A stretch of 7,495 nucleotides of DNA from a bacterium (GTDB taxonomy: Bacteria > Verrucomicrobiota > Verrucomicrobiae > Opitutales > Opitutaceae). Position 1 is the stretch's first letter. Every line of letters begins with the position of its first letter. Position numbers and translations under genes: made by a program. This document shows, in pieces, positions 6,470 to 7,495 of the stretch. The stretch lies in contig JAJXYI010000671.1 in NCBI GenBank assembly GCA_021780625.1, forward strand, positions 1-7,495, given 5' to 3'. The notes under the pieces were generated by a model. That model was given only the letters and a program-made list of their open reading frames with translations. It ran no database searches and was not told the origin of the DNA.

Positions 6470-7495
6470 GAAGGCGGCTGAGTAGATGCGGAGCGCGTCC
6501 TCGCGGGTGACGGGGCGCGGATTGTTCTTGAGGAGCCGGGTGACGCCGAGCGCGGCGTCGGCGAGTCCCGGGAGGGCATCGCGGGGAATGCCGCAGGAAC
6601 CGAGACCGCGGGGGGCGTCGCAGGCCCGGAGCAGGGCATCGAGGCGGTCGGCACATTCGGAGGCCGCCTCCTCCACCGAAGCGCGGGCGTCGGCTCCCAG
6701 GGCCACGGAGAGCGCGGCATGGCGGCCGGGCATGGCGGGCGCGTTGAAGCGCACGACGTGCGAGAGCAGCAGGGCGATGGAGGTGCCGTGCGAGAGGTGG
6801 TGCTCACCGCCGAGCGGATAGGCGAGAGCGTGCACGGCCGCCGTATTCACAGGGCCGAGACCGAGTCCGCCGTAGAGGCTGCCCAGGGCAACCGCACTGC
6901 GGGCGGCGACGTCGGAGCCGTTCGATACCGCGCGCGGCAGGTCGGCGGCGATCAGGCGCACGCCCTCGAGCGCATTCGCGTCCGTGGCGGCATGGGCGGA
7001 GAGATTCGCATAGACCTCGAGGCAGTGCGTCAGCGCGTCGATTCCCGTCGTCGCCGTGAGGGCCGGGGGGAGCGTGAGCGTGAGGACTGGGTCCACCACC
7101 GCCGCGTCGGGCACCAGCGCGGAGCTGATCACGGCCTTCTTGGTGCTGGACGCTTCGTCGAGCAGGATCGAGTTGGGGGAGACTTCACTGCCGGTGCCGG
7201 CCGTGGTCGGCACCGCGATCAGGGCCGTGCGACGCGCCGGCACCAGGTTCAGTCCAAAATAGTCGGAGATCGGACCGGGCTTGTCGTGAAGCGCGGCGGC
7301 GACCTTCGCCGTATCGAGCACGCTGCCGCCTCCCGCCGCGACGACGATGTCCGGCGCAAATGCGCGCACGCGGTCGCGCAGCGCCTCGGCGGCGGCGAGC
7401 GTGGGTTCGGCAGGCTCGCCGTCGGCCCAGCAGATCTCCACGCCCAGCGACGCGAGCGAGGCGGCCATTGCCGCAGCGTGATGGCGCACGGAAGG
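6467..7495 (-). CDS. Iron-dependent (group III) alcohol dehydrogenase, 5'-partial
   Basis: This is an NAD(P)-linked, metal-dependent alcohol dehydrogenase or aldehyde reductase of the FucO/maleylacetate reductase fold, expected in the cytoplasm. The frame is open to the right edge, and about 40 N-terminal residues of a usual 380 are missing; the GTG at 7489 is probably internal. Numbering from that codon, the nucleotide-binding GGGS lies at 53-56 within GGGSVLDTAK, and PTTAGTGSEVS at 94-104. The four metal ligands of the family are present: D151 and H155 in DALTH, then H220 and H234 spaced as in FucO (D196, H200, H263, H277 there). FucO has a further histidine at 267, where this protein has Tyr224 (HALAYPLGG); this variant is common in related subgroups. 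The C-terminus NNPRPVTREDALRIY is typical. The substrate cannot be read from sequence. Next to an aldolase, it most likely reduces the aldehyde product to an alcohol. It is the first gene visible in the operon and ends in TGA two bases before the aldolase start. Confidence 0.95.
   Translation of the reverse strand, partial: PSVRHHAAAMAASLASLGVEICWADGEPAEPTLAAAEALRDRVRAFAPDIVVAAGGGSVLDTAKVAAALHDKPGPISDYFGLNLVPARRTALIAVPTTAGTGSEVSPNSILLDEASSTKKAVISSALVPDAAVVDPVLTLTLPPALTATTGIDALTHCLEVYANLSAHAATDANALEGVRLIAADLPRAVSNGSDVAARSAVALGSLYGGLGLGPVNTAAVHALAYPLGGEHHLSHGTSIALLLSHVVRFNAPAMPGRHAALSVALGADARASVEEAASECADRLDALLRACDAPRGLGSCGIPRDALPGLADAALGVTRLLKNNPRPVTREDALRIYSAAF

Noticed and set aside
6465..6656. 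64-residue N-terminal extension of the aldolase
   Set aside because: The extra residues are arginine- and proline-rich, overlap the dehydrogenase coding region entirely, and precede a normal family N-terminus.

Overview
The window is a GC-rich stretch (roughly two-thirds G+C by eye) that is almost wholly coding. All six genes lie on the minus strand, so transcription runs from high to low coordinates. The spacers between genes are 2, 7, 1, 10 and 37 bases, which indicates one operon. Its first gene begins beyond the right edge and its last gene ends beyond the left edge, so no promoter or terminator of the operon is inside the window. The protein styles, the secreted sialidase-fold enzyme next to a sodium symporter, and the lack of Shine-Dalgarno sequences suggest a carbohydrate-degrading member of the Planctomycetota-Verrucomicrobiota (perhaps an Opitutaceae-like verrucomicrobium). 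That placement is an impression from gene style, not a demonstrated fact.

In order of transcription the genes are: a group III (iron-dependent) alcohol dehydrogenase, 5'-partial (7495-6467); a DapA/NanA-type class I pyruvate aldolase (6464-5565); a four-carbon acid sugar kinase of the DUF1537 family (5557-4406); a PdxA2-type 4-phospho-threonate dehydrogenase (4404-3403); a secreted sialidase-fold beta-propeller protein with a C-terminal concanavalin-like domain (3392-1545); and a sodium:solute symporter, 3'-partial (1507-1).

The set reads as a complete scavenging unit: an exported enzyme, a transporter for the released product, and four cytoplasmic enzymes. The chemistry fits together in a specific way. 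An aldolase of this class gives pyruvate plus an aldehyde. For the aldehyde to become a four-carbon acid sugar, the substrate must be a seven-carbon 2-keto-3-deoxy aldaric acid. The known natural compound of that kind is 3-deoxy-D-lyxo-2-heptulosaric acid (Dha), a component of the pectin rhamnogalacturonan-II. Cleaving it and reducing the resulting aldehyde gives, by stereochemical bookkeeping, D-threonate, the known substrate of DtnK/PdxA2. The kinase and dehydrogenase would then yield dihydroxyacetone phosphate and CO2. I propose this operon as a Dha catabolic system. The individual family assignments are strong; the pathway itself is inference.

I see no RNA genes, mobile elements, CRISPR arrays, or repeats of note. 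No gap longer than 37 bases lacks a gene. The long plus-strand open frames are antisense shadows caused by GC-rich codon usage.
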